Assembly: GCA_012514445.1 (NCBI GenBank)
Contig: JAAZAI010000469.1
Coordinates: 1 to 5,324, forward strand
Direction of reading: 5' to 3'
Source of the DNA: Lentisphaerota bacterium
GTDB taxonomy: Bacteria; Verrucomicrobiota; Kiritimatiellia; RFP12; UBA3636
DNA: 5,324 bases
Within the stretch, counting starts at the first letter, position 1; each line of letters starts with the position of its first letter. This document shows, in pieces, positions 1 to 5,324 of the stretch. The notes beneath the pieces are model-generated. The model saw nothing but the letters and a program-made list of their open reading frames with translations. It did no database searches and was not told the origin of the DNA. The translations under genes and the position numbers were made by a program.

Positions 1-160
1 ACGCGTTGGAGGCGACAAGGACCGACATCGTGGCGACGCCCATGCCCAGGCCGTTCTCGATCGAGGTCGTCGTGGCCAGCGTGGGGCACATGCCGAGGAC
101 GAGGCGGAAGGTGGGGTTCTCGTTGAGGATCCCGTTCTTGATCAGGGTCAGGACTTTCAT
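1..160 (-). CDS. rnfE: RnfE, membrane subunit of the Rnf complex, N-terminal part; 3' end outside window
   Basis: About 53 residues are visible from the ATG at 160-158 to the window edge, of roughly 200 expected. RnfE is the homologue and partner of RnfA in the membrane core (related to NqrD). The N-terminus MKVLTLIKNGILNENPTFRL matches the family pattern of a short amphipathic start followed by 'ENP.F.LVLG.CPTLA'. LGMCPTLA contains Cys25, the counterpart of RnfA Cys25 and one of the ligands of the shared intramembrane Fe-S centre. The following NGLGMGVATMSVLVASN (about residues 36-52) is the start of the second membrane helix region and is also typical. A full AGGAGG stands 9 bases upstream, and rnfG ends one base before the start. 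The second RnfE cysteine and the remaining helices cannot be seen. Confidence 0.95.
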   Translation of the reverse strand, partial: MKVLTLIKNGILNENPTFRLVLGMCPTLATTTSIENGLGMGVATMSVLVASNA

Positions 161-161
161 G

Positions 162-722
162 CTAGCGGGCCTCCTGCTTCTGGATGGCGTTGTAGACCTC
201 GACGCCGCGGGCGATGGCGTCGCAGATCGCGCGGGATGAAATGGTGGCCGAGGTGATCGGGACGATGTCGCCGCCGTCCTTCGTCGTCTTCCAAGTCGTC
301 TCCGCGATCGCGCGGTCCTTGACGTTGTCGAGGAAGCTCCCGGCGACATGCGCACCGAGCCCGGGAGTCTCCGTGTGCGAGAGCACGCGGTAGCTCCAGA
401 AGCGGCCGTCCTTCGTGAAGCCGAGCATCAGCTCGATCGAGCCGGCATAGCCATTGGGGGCGAGCATCTCGAAGGCATACCCCTTGTCCGTGGCGTAGTA
501 GACCGTCGTGCCGTCGGTGCCCGGCATGCCGACAACCTGCACGGCGTTGGAGACGGGGTCGGAGGCGCCTTCGGGCTGGACGCCGAGGATGGCGTCGAGC
601 TTTTGGCGCTCGGCGGCCCTTGCGATGGGCTCGAGCGTGACCTCGTGGGCGATGGAGACGAGCAGCGCCGAGATCAGGCAGACGGCGGTGACGACGACGA
701 CGAGTCGGAGGGAGTCTTTCAT
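162..722 (-). CDS. rnfG: RnfG, extracytoplasmic FMN-binding subunit of the Rnf complex
   Basis: This 186-residue protein has one N-terminal membrane anchor (residues 6-25) and an extracytoplasmic FMN-binding domain, the usual RnfG/NqrC layout. It relays electrons through an FMN esterified to a threonine, a modification made by ApbE-type flavin transferases; no apbE gene is in this window. Family landmarks are GYAGSIELMLGF (91-102), HTETPGLGAHV (116-126) and the terminal ITSATISSRAI (156-166). Thr160 is the predicted FMN site. The local sequence is V154-P-I-T-S-A-T160, whereas the usual consensus is Dxx(S/T)gAT: the Asp is Val154, although an Asp occurs two residues earlier at 152, and the Gly is Ser158. 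The ATG overlaps the rnfD stop as ATGA. Only a weak AAGG-like sequence precedes it, so coupling to rnfD is likely. The TAG stop is one base before the rnfE ATG. Confidence 0.96.
   Translation of the reverse strand: MKDSLRLVVVVTAVCLISALLVSIAHEVTLEPIARAAERQKLDAILGVQPEGASDPVSNAVQVVGMPGTDGTTVYYATDKGYAFEMLAPNGYAGSIELMLGFTKDGRFWSYRVLSHTETPGLGAHVAGSFLDNVKDRAIAETTWKTTKDGGDIVPITSATISSRAICDAIARGVEVYNAIQKQEAR
170..175 (-). promoter_or_regulatory. Ribosome binding site of rnfE
   Basis: A complete AGGAGG at 175-170, within the last codons of rnfG, is 9 bases from the rnfE ATG at 160-158. It is the strongest Shine-Dalgarno in the window and fixes the rnfE start. Confidence 0.8.
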
Positions 723-1927
723 GAGGCCGCCTTTCTGACGGTGGCGCGCTTGCCGATGCCCCAGCGCTGATAGCGGGTCGCCCGGTTGATGAGCGGCGTG
801 AGCGCGCACATGATGAGGATCGCGAAGGTGACGCCCTCGGGATAGGCGCCGCCCGGCACGACGCGGATGATCATCGTGAGCACGCCGCAGCCGATGCCGA
901 AGACCACGTGACCCCAGCGCGTGATCGGCGACGTGACCATGTCCGTCGCCATGAACGCCGCGCCGAAGAGCGCCCCGCCGGCGAGCAGATGGAAGTCCAC
1001 GGGCATCGCGACGAACGGCGCGAACGCCTGCAAGCCCAGGGCGAAGACCGCCATCGCGCCCATGTAGGACACGGTGATGTGCCAGGTGATCACGCGGCGG
1101 ACGAGCAGGTAGGCGAAGCCCAGGAGGATCGCGAGGGCCGACGTCTCGCCAAGGCTGCCGTTCACGTTGCCGAGGAAGAGGCGCCAGCGGATCTCGGACG
1201 TGTAGTCGAAGGACTCGGAGGCCTTCACCTTGAACTTCGTCCCCTCCTTCACGATCCCCAGCGGCGTGGCGGTCGTCGTGGCGTCCGCCTCGACCTTGGC
1301 CCCGTAGCCGGTGGAGGCGGAGGTGACGGCCTCGGTCTTTTCCAGCTTCGCGCCCGAGAAGGCGTTGTCGGCGGAGCCCGCGAGCCAGGTGCTCGGGGTC
1401 CACGCCGTCATGGTGGCGGTGAAGGAGACGAGCAGGAAGGCACGGCCCACGAGGGCGGGGTTGAACGGGTTGTAGCCCAGTCCGCCGTAGAGCTGCTTGG
1501 CTATGGCGATCGCGAAGACGGAGCCGAGGACCGCCTGCCAGATCGGCAGGCCGACCGGCAGCGTGAGCGCGAGCAGGAGCCCCGTGACGACGGCGCTGAA
1601 GTCGTGGAGCGAATTCTCGCGTCCCATGAGCCGGCGGCAGAGCCATTCCGTCCCGACGCAGGTGGCAACGCAGACGGCGACGAGCAGCGCGGCGCGCCAG
1701 CCGAAGAAACCGATCGCGGCCAACGTGCAGGGCAGCAGTGAAATCACCACGTCGCGCATGATCTTGTGCACGCTGGAGCCGTCGTGGATGTGCGGGGAGG
1801 TGCTGGTGACGAGGATCTCCGATGGATCCTCGCGGATCAGCGGTCTCGGGGGCGGCGGCGCCGCGGGCTTCGGCGCGGCAGCCGGGGCAGGAGGCGGGGT
1901 GGGAACGGCGGGGGTGTTGTCGCTCAC
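719..1927 (-). CDS. rnfD: RnfD, membrane subunit with covalently bound FMN, with Pro/Ala-rich N-terminal extension
   Basis: This 402-residue subunit is longer than the usual 320-350. It is the polytopic membrane protein that, with RnfG, A and E, forms the electron and ion path; it is related to NqrB. Residues 1-29 are dominated by Pro and Ala. The family sequence begins near residue 38 (ILVTSTSPHIHDG). Hydrophobic helices follow at about 59-97, 108-147, 262-303 and 312-381. Family motifs include GYNPFNPALVGRAF (151-164), GSLGETSALAILLG (257-270) and TDMVTSPIT (328-336). The flavinylation motif Asp215-Ala-Thr-Thr-Thr-Ala-Thr221-Pro-Leu fits Dxx(S/T)xAT, so Thr221 should carry FMN. It lies in a long loop (about 170-250) that looks larger than usual. 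The GTG start at 1927 overlaps the rnfC stop (GTGA) and has AGGAG 8 bases upstream. The TGA stop overlaps the rnfG ATG (ATGA). Both suggest coupled translation. Confidence 0.96.
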   Translation of the reverse strand: MSDNTPAVPTPPPAPAAAPKPAAPPPPRPLIREDPSEILVTSTSPHIHDGSSVHKIMRDVVISLLPCTLAAIGFFGWRAALLVAVCVATCVGTEWLCRRLMGRENSLHDFSAVVTGLLLALTLPVGLPIWQAVLGSVFAIAIAKQLYGGLGYNPFNPALVGRAFLLVSFTATMTAWTPSTWLAGSADNAFSGAKLEKTEAVTSASTGYGAKVEADATTTATPLGIVKEGTKFKVKASESFDYTSEIRWRLFLGNVNGSLGETSALAILLGFAYLLVRRVITWHITVSYMGAMAVFALGLQAFAPFVAMPVDFHLLAGGALFGAAFMATDMVTSPITRWGHVVFGIGCGVLTMIIRVVPGGAYPEGVTFAILIMCALTPLINRATRYQRWGIGKRATVRKAAS

Positions 1928-3294
1928 GATTTCTTCTCCTGGGCTTTGGCCTGGGCCTCGGCGCGCGCCTTGGCGTTTCGGGCGGCCAGCACGCCCTTGG
2001 CTCTTCTGAAATGCTGTACCAGCGGCCGGTGCGAGGGGCAGACGTAGCTGCAGCAACCGCACTCGTAGCAGTCGATCACATGCAAGTCGATCGCCGTATC
2101 GATGTCGTCCGCCTCGATCGCGCACGACATCTCGGAGGGCAGCAGCCGCAGCGGGCAGGCGCGGTTGCAACGGCCGCAGCTGATGCACGCCATCGACGAG
2201 AACTCGGTCGCGTGCGCGGCGTCGAGCACGAGGATGCCGGAGGTGGTCTTCGTCACCGCCACTTGCGCGTTGGCCACGGCGAAGCCCATCATGGGGCCGC
2301 CGGCGATCATCTTCCTCGGCTTCTCGCGGGTTCCGCCCGCGGCGGCGATCAGGTCGGCGTAGGGGGTGCCGCAGCGCGCGTAGAAATTCCCGGGGTTCAC
2401 GACCGTCTCGCCCGTCACGGTGACGCAGCGAGAATCGGACGGCCAGCCCTTGACGACGGCCTCCTGGATGGCGATGAGCGTGCCGATGTTCTCGACGACG
2501 CAGCCGACGTCGGCGGGCAGGCCGCCTGCGGGGACTTCGACGCCCAGCGTCGCCCAGATATGCTGCTTCTCGCTGCCGTGGGGATAGAACGTCTTGAGGA
2601 TCGCGACGCCGACGTCGTCGTCGCAGTCGATCTTCGCGAACGCGGCGATGGCGTCGGGTTTGTTCTCCTCGATGCAGATCCAGACCTTCTGCGCGCCGAG
2701 GATCTTGCGGAGGATGCGGATGCCCTCCCAGACGTCGGCCGTGCGCTCGAGCATCATGCGGTGGTCGGAGGTGAGGTAGGGTTCGCATTCCGCGCCGTTG
2801 ACGATGAGCGTGTGGACCCTCTTGCCCGGCGGCGGGTTGATCTTGACGTGCGTCGGGAAGCCGGCGCCGCCCATGCCGACGACGCCGGCCTCGGCAACGC
2901 GGTCGATGAGTTCCTTCACGTCGCGCGACTCCCAGTCGGGCAGCGGCTGGATCAGATCCGAGCGCGCATCGAGGCCGTCGGCCTCGATCACGCAGTGCTG
3001 GACGAGGCGGCCGACGGCGGCGGGCAGCATTTCGAAGCCCTTGACGACGCCGGAGGTCGGCGCATGCACCGAGGCGGAGATGAATCCCGCCGCGGCGCCG
3101 ATCATGTCGCCGCGCTTCACCTGGGCGCCGACCTCGACGACGGCCTTGGCCGGGGCGCCGAGATGCTGCACGAGCGGCACCTTCAGGATCGCCGGCACGG
3201 GCAGCGTGACAAGCGCCGGCTTGCAGGAGAGATCCTTCTTCTCCGGCGGGTGGACGCCGCCGCCGAACATTCGGGTGGACTTGATTGTCTTCAT
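1924..3294 (-). CDS. rnfC: RnfC, NAD(H)- and FMN-binding Fe-S subunit of the Rnf complex
   Basis: This 456-residue peripheral subunit exchanges electrons with NAD+/NADH at the cytoplasmic face. The N-terminus has the RnfC signature GGGVHPPEKK (11-20). A Rossmann-like flavin/nucleotide region follows, with GMGGAGFPTHVK (140-151) and NGAECEPYLTSDHRMM (166-181), as in RnfC and the related NuoF/Nqo1 subunits. Two ferredoxin motifs lie near the C-terminus: C370-xx-C373-xx-C376-xxx-C380-Pro and C409-xx-C412-xx-C415-xxx-C419-Pro. An extra Cys414 sits inside the second. The tail (about 433-456) is Ala/Lys-rich but short, so this is the compact RnfC seen in many anaerobes, not the long repeat-tailed proteobacterial RsxC. 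The ATG at 3294 gives a family-typical N-terminus, yet the 15 bases between the rnfB stop and this start hold no clear Shine-Dalgarno, so translation may depend on rnfB. The stop codon overlaps the rnfD start. Confidence 0.97.
   Translation of the reverse strand: MKTIKSTRMFGGGVHPPEKKDLSCKPALVTLPVPAILKVPLVQHLGAPAKAVVEVGAQVKRGDMIGAAAGFISASVHAPTSGVVKGFEMLPAAVGRLVQHCVIEADGLDARSDLIQPLPDWESRDVKELIDRVAEAGVVGMGGAGFPTHVKINPPPGKRVHTLIVNGAECEPYLTSDHRMMLERTADVWEGIRILRKILGAQKVWICIEENKPDAIAAFAKIDCDDDVGVAILKTFYPHGSEKQHIWATLGVEVPAGGLPADVGCVVENIGTLIAIQEAVVKGWPSDSRCVTVTGETVVNPGNFYARCGTPYADLIAAAGGTREKPRKMIAGGPMMGFAVANAQVAVTKTTSGILVLDAAHATEFSSMACISCGRCNRACPLRLLPSEMSCAIEADDIDTAIDLHVIDCYECGCCSYVCPSHRPLVQHFRRAKGVLAARNAKARAEAQAKAQEKKS
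1936..1940 (-). promoter_or_regulatory. Ribosome binding site deciding the GTG start of rnfD
   Basis: AGGAG at 1940-1936, inside the last codons of rnfC, is 8 bases from the GTG at 1927-1925. No ATG in this frame precedes the first membrane helix until Met57, so this site is the main reason for choosing the GTG start. Confidence 0.7.
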
Positions 3295-3309
3295 AAATGT
3301 GGAAGAGGC

Positions 3310-4104
3310 CTAGGGCAGTTTGACGATGTTCTTGGGCGGACAGCGCGTCACGACGATCTCGTTCTCGACGGGGGGCTTCGTGTAGTCGACGCGGGCCAGC
3401 GCGCCCTCCATGTGCATGGAGACGCCGCCCTCGGCCTTGACGCAGAGCCCGCAGCCGATGCAGCCGGTGGAGCAGATCTTGCGGACGACGGCCCCCTTCT
3501 CGGGGGAGTTGCAGCGCACGTGGATGCGGTGCCGGGTCGGGACCATGAGGATCAAGTTGCGCGGACACTTCGTCACGCACAGGCCGCAGCCGGTGCAGCG
3601 CGCGGGATCGATGACGGCAAGTCCGTTGCGGATCGCGATGGCGCCGTATTCGCAGGCGCGCGCGCAACTCCCGAAGCCGAGGCAGCCGTACTGGCATTCC
3701 TTCCAGCCGCCGGCCACGATCTGGGCCGCCGCGCAGTCGGTGACGCCGTTGTACTCGCTGCGTCGCAGCGAAGCCGCGCGGTCGCCCGCGCAGCGCACGA
3801 ACGCCATGACCGGCTCGGGCGCCGAGGCCTCGCGCCCGAGCAGCCGCCCCAGCGCCGCCACGCAGTTCGCTCCGCCGGGTCCGCACTTGTTGATCGGCGC
3901 GCCATCCTCGACGATCGCCTTCGCGTAGGCCGCGCAGCCCGCGTAGCCGCAGCCGCCGCAGTTGGCGCCCGGCAGCGTCGCCTCGACCTCGGCGACCCTC
4001 GGGTCTTCCTTGACCGCGAACTTCTTCGCGATGACCGCGAGCGCGACGCCGCAGACGAGGCCGATCAGGGTGATGACAAGCGTGGTGATCCAGATTTCGT
4101 TCAT
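3310..4104 (-). CDS. rnfB: RnfB, ferredoxin-accepting Fe-S subunit, long form with a reduced second ferredoxin domain
   Basis: At 264 residues this is longer than the roughly 190-residue proteobacterial RnfB/RsxB and shorter than the longest clostridial forms. RnfB accepts electrons from reduced ferredoxin at the cytoplasmic side. Residues 4-27 form an N-terminal membrane anchor. The RnfB-specific Fe-S domain follows, with C49-xx-C52-xxxx-C57 and then C74. A region with C105 and C124 leads into a first ferredoxin-like pair: C137, C141, C147, C151 (the family pattern C.YGCLG.GSC) and C170-xx-C173-xx-C176-xxx-C180-Pro. A third region has C198, C211 and C215-xx-C218-xx-C221. The fourth Cys of that motif is Glu225, and the next motif keeps only C255 (TRCPPKNI). 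The retained set would bind one [4Fe-4S] cluster rather than two. The start is an ATG with AGGA 7 bases upstream. The stop is TAG, 15 bases before rnfC. Identity is very secure; the cluster count is inferred from motifs. Confidence 0.97.
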   Translation of the reverse strand: MNEIWITTLVITLIGLVCGVALAVIAKKFAVKEDPRVAEVEATLPGANCGGCGYAGCAAYAKAIVEDGAPINKCGPGGANCVAALGRLLGREASAPEPVMAFVRCAGDRAASLRRSEYNGVTDCAAAQIVAGGWKECQYGCLGFGSCARACEYGAIAIRNGLAVIDPARCTGCGLCVTKCPRNLILMVPTRHRIHVRCNSPEKGAVVRKICSTGCIGCGLCVKAEGGVSMHMEGALARVDYTKPPVENEIVVTRCPPKNIVKLP

Positions 4105-4111
4105 GGGAAGG

Positions 4112-4115
4112 TCCT
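4112..4115 (-). promoter_or_regulatory. Ribosome binding site of rnfB
   Basis: AGGA at 4115-4112 stands 7 bases before the rnfB ATG at 4104-4102, inside the 22-base rnfA-rnfB gap. It is a partial Shine-Dalgarno match and supports the chosen start. Confidence 0.55.
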
Positions 4116-4126
4116 GCGGTTGACCG

Positions 4127-4699
4127 TTAGACGAGGCCGCTGAAGCCCATGAAGGCCAGCGAGAGGAGCCCGGCCGTCACGAGCGCGAGCGCGATGCCGC
4201 GAAAGGCCTTCGGCGGGTAGGCGTGGTCGAGACGCTCGCGGATGCCGGCGAAGATCAGCAGCGCCATCGCGAAGCCGACGGCCGCGGAGAAGCCGAAGAG
4301 GACGGACGTCGCGAACCCGCTGCCGTCGCGCGCGTTCATCACGGCCACGCCCAGCACGGCGCAGTTCGTCGTGATCAGCGGCAGGTAGATGCCCAGCGCC
4401 GCGTGCAGCGGCGGGAGGAAGCGCTTCATCACGATGTCCAGGAGCTGCACGAACGCCGCGATCACCAGAATGAACGCGATCGTCTGCATGTAGCCGATGC
4501 CCAGCGGCTCCAGAATCAGATGCTGGACACCCCAGGTGACGGCCGACGCGGCCGTCATCACGAAAATGACCGCCCCCGACATGCCCAGCGCCGTCTTGAT
4601 CTTCCGGGACACGCCCAGAAACGGGCAGATGCCCAGAAAGCGGGACAGGACGAAGTTGTTGACGAAAACAGCGCCGATGACGAGCAGAATGTATTCCAT
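4127..4699 (-). CDS. rnfA: RnfA, membrane subunit of the Rnf ion-translocating ferredoxin:NAD+ oxidoreductase
   Basis: This 190-residue integral membrane protein has the usual RnfA length. It pairs with RnfE in the membrane core of the Rnf complex, where the two halves together hold an Fe-S centre that carries electrons across the membrane. Six hydrophobic segments are visible at about residues 2-24, 36-58, 70-91, 99-121, 129-152 and 166-188. The two family hallmark motifs are present: LGICPFLG with Cys25, and TTNCAVLG with Cys113, the cysteines that supply RnfA's share of the cluster ligands. The opening MEYILLVIGAVFVNNFVLSR is highly typical of RnfA/RsxA (related to NqrE). The ATG at 4699 has a good GGAG 5 bases upstream and is first after the predicted promoter. 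The gene ends with TAA, 22 bases before rnfB. NqrE is the closest alternative, but the rnfB and rnfC neighbours settle the call. Confidence 0.97.
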   Translation of the reverse strand: MEYILLVIGAVFVNNFVLSRFLGICPFLGVSRKIKTALGMSGAVIFVMTAASAVTWGVQHLILEPLGIGYMQTIAFILVIAAFVQLLDIVMKRFLPPLHAALGIYLPLITTNCAVLGVAVMNARDGSGFATSVLFGFSAAVGFAMALLIFAGIRERLDHAYPPKAFRGIALALVTAGLLSLAFMGFSGLV

Positions 4700-4704
4700 T
4701 TTGT

Positions 4705-4708
4705 CTCC
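4705..4708 (-). promoter_or_regulatory. Ribosome binding site of rnfA
   Basis: GGAG at 4708-4705 lies 5 bases upstream of the ATG at 4699-4697. It supports that start for RnfA, which also matches the usual N-terminus of the family. Confidence 0.7.
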
Positions 4709-4725
4709 GTTTCAAATGGCAAAAT

Positions 4726-4754
4726 ATTGTAGTATGGGCGCACCGGAAAAGCAA
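4726..4754 (-). promoter_or_regulatory. Putative sigma70-type promoter of the rnf operon
   Basis: On the minus strand, TTGCTT (4754-4749) is followed by exactly 17 bases and then TACAAT (4731-4726, 5 of 6 bases matching TATAAT). The predicted start of transcription is near 4719, leaving a leader of about 20 bases before the rnfA ATG at 4699. The hexamers sit in the only clearly AT-richer stretch of a GC-rich window, between the glycosyltransferase stop and rnfA, where an operon promoter is expected. The -35 box is weak (3 of 6), which may mean modest or activator-dependent activity. No operator could be identified with confidence. Confidence 0.6.
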
Positions 4755-4805
4755 ACCGTAAAACCCAACGGAACCCGACGAATTTAAAACGCACGGTTGA
4801 ACTGC

Positions 4806-5324
4806 TTACAGCGGCAGCAGCGACTGGATCTCAGCCCAGACGTCGCGGCGCCGGTAGGCGTCGAGGCGCTGGCGCTGCCTGGCGAGGACGGCGGCGCGGA
4901 GCGCGGGATCGCGGGCGACCTTGCCGATCGTCTCGGCGATCGTGGCGGAGTCCGCACCGTGGAAGAGGACGCCCGCGCCGGCGAGCGTCTCGGGAATCGC
5001 CGCCTGCGCGTCGGCGAAGACCGGCACATCCCACGCCATCGCCTCGAGCAGCGGCGCGCAGAAGCCTTCGTGCTCGCTCATGCAGACGAACGCCGAGGCC
5101 GTCGCGTAGCAGGCGTTCAACTCCGCGGCGGAGATGAACTCCGTCATCAGCACGCGCTTAAGCTCCAGCGTGTGGACGGAGCCGAGCAGGAGCGACTTGT
5201 AAGCCTCCTGGCCGCTCGAGGAGCCGGCGATGACGAGGCGCGATCGCGGCTCGACGTCGTGCTGGAAATCGTGAAAGACCTGCAGCAGCTTGTCGTGGCG
5301 CTTGTTCGGGACGACGCGGCCGAC
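4806..5324 (-). CDS. Glycosyltransferase, GT4-type (GT-B fold), C-terminal part; 5' end outside window
   Basis: The frame is open from the window edge at 5324 to a TAA at 4808-4806, giving 172 visible residues; the N-terminal acceptor-binding domain lies outside. It should transfer a sugar from a nucleotide-sugar donor to a glycan or lipid acceptor at the cytoplasmic face of the membrane. The visible part looks like the donor-binding half of a group-1 glycosyltransferase. It begins with VGRVVPNKRHDKL (the usual 'G R..P.K..D.L' strand-helix start), continues with the strand RLVIAGSSSG, and contains SEHEGFCAPLLEAMAWDVPV. The last includes the EX7E donor-site motif, with Glu86 and Glu94 of the visible part. 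The protein ends a short distance after a typical C-terminal helix. An internal GTG at 5153 or ATG at 5147 could be mistaken for a start, but the homology runs upstream of both. It is co-directional with rnfA but separated by a 106-bp gap with its own promoter, so it is probably a separate unit. Substrate and pathway cannot be told. Confidence 0.88.
   Translation of the reverse strand, partial: VGRVVPNKRHDKLLQVFHDFQHDVEPRSRLVIAGSSSGQEAYKSLLLGSVHTLELKRVLMTEFISAAELNACYATASAFVCMSEHEGFCAPLLEAMAWDVPVFADAQAAIPETLAGAGVLFHGADSATIAETIGKVARDPALRAAVLARQRQRLDAYRRRDVWAEIQSLLPL

Noticed and set aside
723..1646. Upstream part of the minus-strand frame that ends with RnfG, open across rnfD
   Set aside because: The residues before the ATG at 722 are an Arg/His-rich shadow of rnfD. 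RnfG homology starts at MKDSLRLVVV.
1925..3886. Upstream part of the minus-strand frame that ends with RnfD, open for another ~650 codons through rnfC and rnfB
   Set aside because: The upstream part is a shadow of rnfC and rnfB in another frame (Arg-rich, no domains). RnfD homology and the ribosome site place the real start at the GTG at 1927.
1822..4143. Long plus-strand open frame (773 codons) antisense to rnfD, rnfC and rnfB
   Set aside because: It is a by-product of strong G/C third-position bias in the real minus-strand genes. Its translation is low-complexity Arg/Ala/Asp/His-rich with no recognisable domain, while the opposite strand encodes unmistakable Rnf subunits.
1..4699. Na+-NQR (nqrABCDEF) as an alternative identity for the operon
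   Set aside because: RnfB with ferredoxin motifs and RnfC with GMGGAGFPT plus two CxxCxxCxxxCP motifs are Rnf-specific. No NqrA- or NqrF-like sequence is present, and the order fits rnf.
4754..4798. Inverted repeat AACCGT...ACGGTT downstream of the glycosyltransferase, considered as a terminator
   Set aside because: The arms are only six bases with a loop of about 33 bases, and there is no following T-run on the minus strand, so it does not look like an intrinsic terminator.
4806..5153. Treating the glycosyltransferase fragment as a complete 115-residue protein starting at GTG 5153
   Set aside because: The frame stays open to the window edge, and the upstream residues (VGRVVPNKRHDKL, RLVIAGSSSG) are clearly part of the same glycosyltransferase domain.

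Overview
This window holds almost all of an rnf operon: six genes in the order rnfA-rnfB-rnfC-rnfD-rnfG-rnfE, all on the minus strand, so transcription runs from high to low coordinates. The first five genes are complete, and rnfE is cut by the window start after about 53 codons. Upstream, on the same strand, lies the C-terminal part of a GT4-type (GT-B fold) glycosyltransferase. It is separated from rnfA by a 106-bp AT-richer gap that carries a good sigma70-like promoter.

Layout, in transcription order: glycosyltransferase C-terminus (5324-4806); gap with promoter and ribosome binding site (4805-4700); rnfA (4699-4127); rnfB (4104-3310); rnfC (3294-1924); rnfD (1927-719, GTG start overlapping the rnfC stop); rnfG (722-162, ATGA overlap with rnfD); rnfE (160-1, partial). 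There is no gene-free stretch longer than about 110 bases. I saw no RNA gene, mobile element, CRISPR array or attachment site.

The products together form the membrane-bound Rnf complex (ferredoxin:NAD+ oxidoreductase, coupled to Na+ or H+ translocation). RnfB takes electrons from ferredoxin through Fe-S clusters. RnfA and RnfE share an intramembrane Fe-S site. RnfD and RnfG carry covalent FMN on threonines. RnfC is the NAD(H)/FMN and Fe-S subunit. Cysteine and threonine motifs for these cofactors are visible in all the complete subunits, with two deviations. The second ferredoxin-like domain of RnfB appears to keep the ligands of only one of its two clusters. The RnfG flavinylation motif departs from the usual consensus.

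The DNA is GC-rich, with strong G/C third-position bias that creates long antisense shadow ORFs. The gene order ABCDGE is the one known from Proteobacteria, but the long RnfB with extra Fe-S motifs and the short RnfC resemble those of anaerobes such as Bacteroidetes or Clostridia. An anaerobic or facultative GC-rich Gram-negative, possibly of the PVC group (for example a Kiritimatiellota-like lineage), would fit. That placement is a guess from protein flavour, not a demonstrated result.
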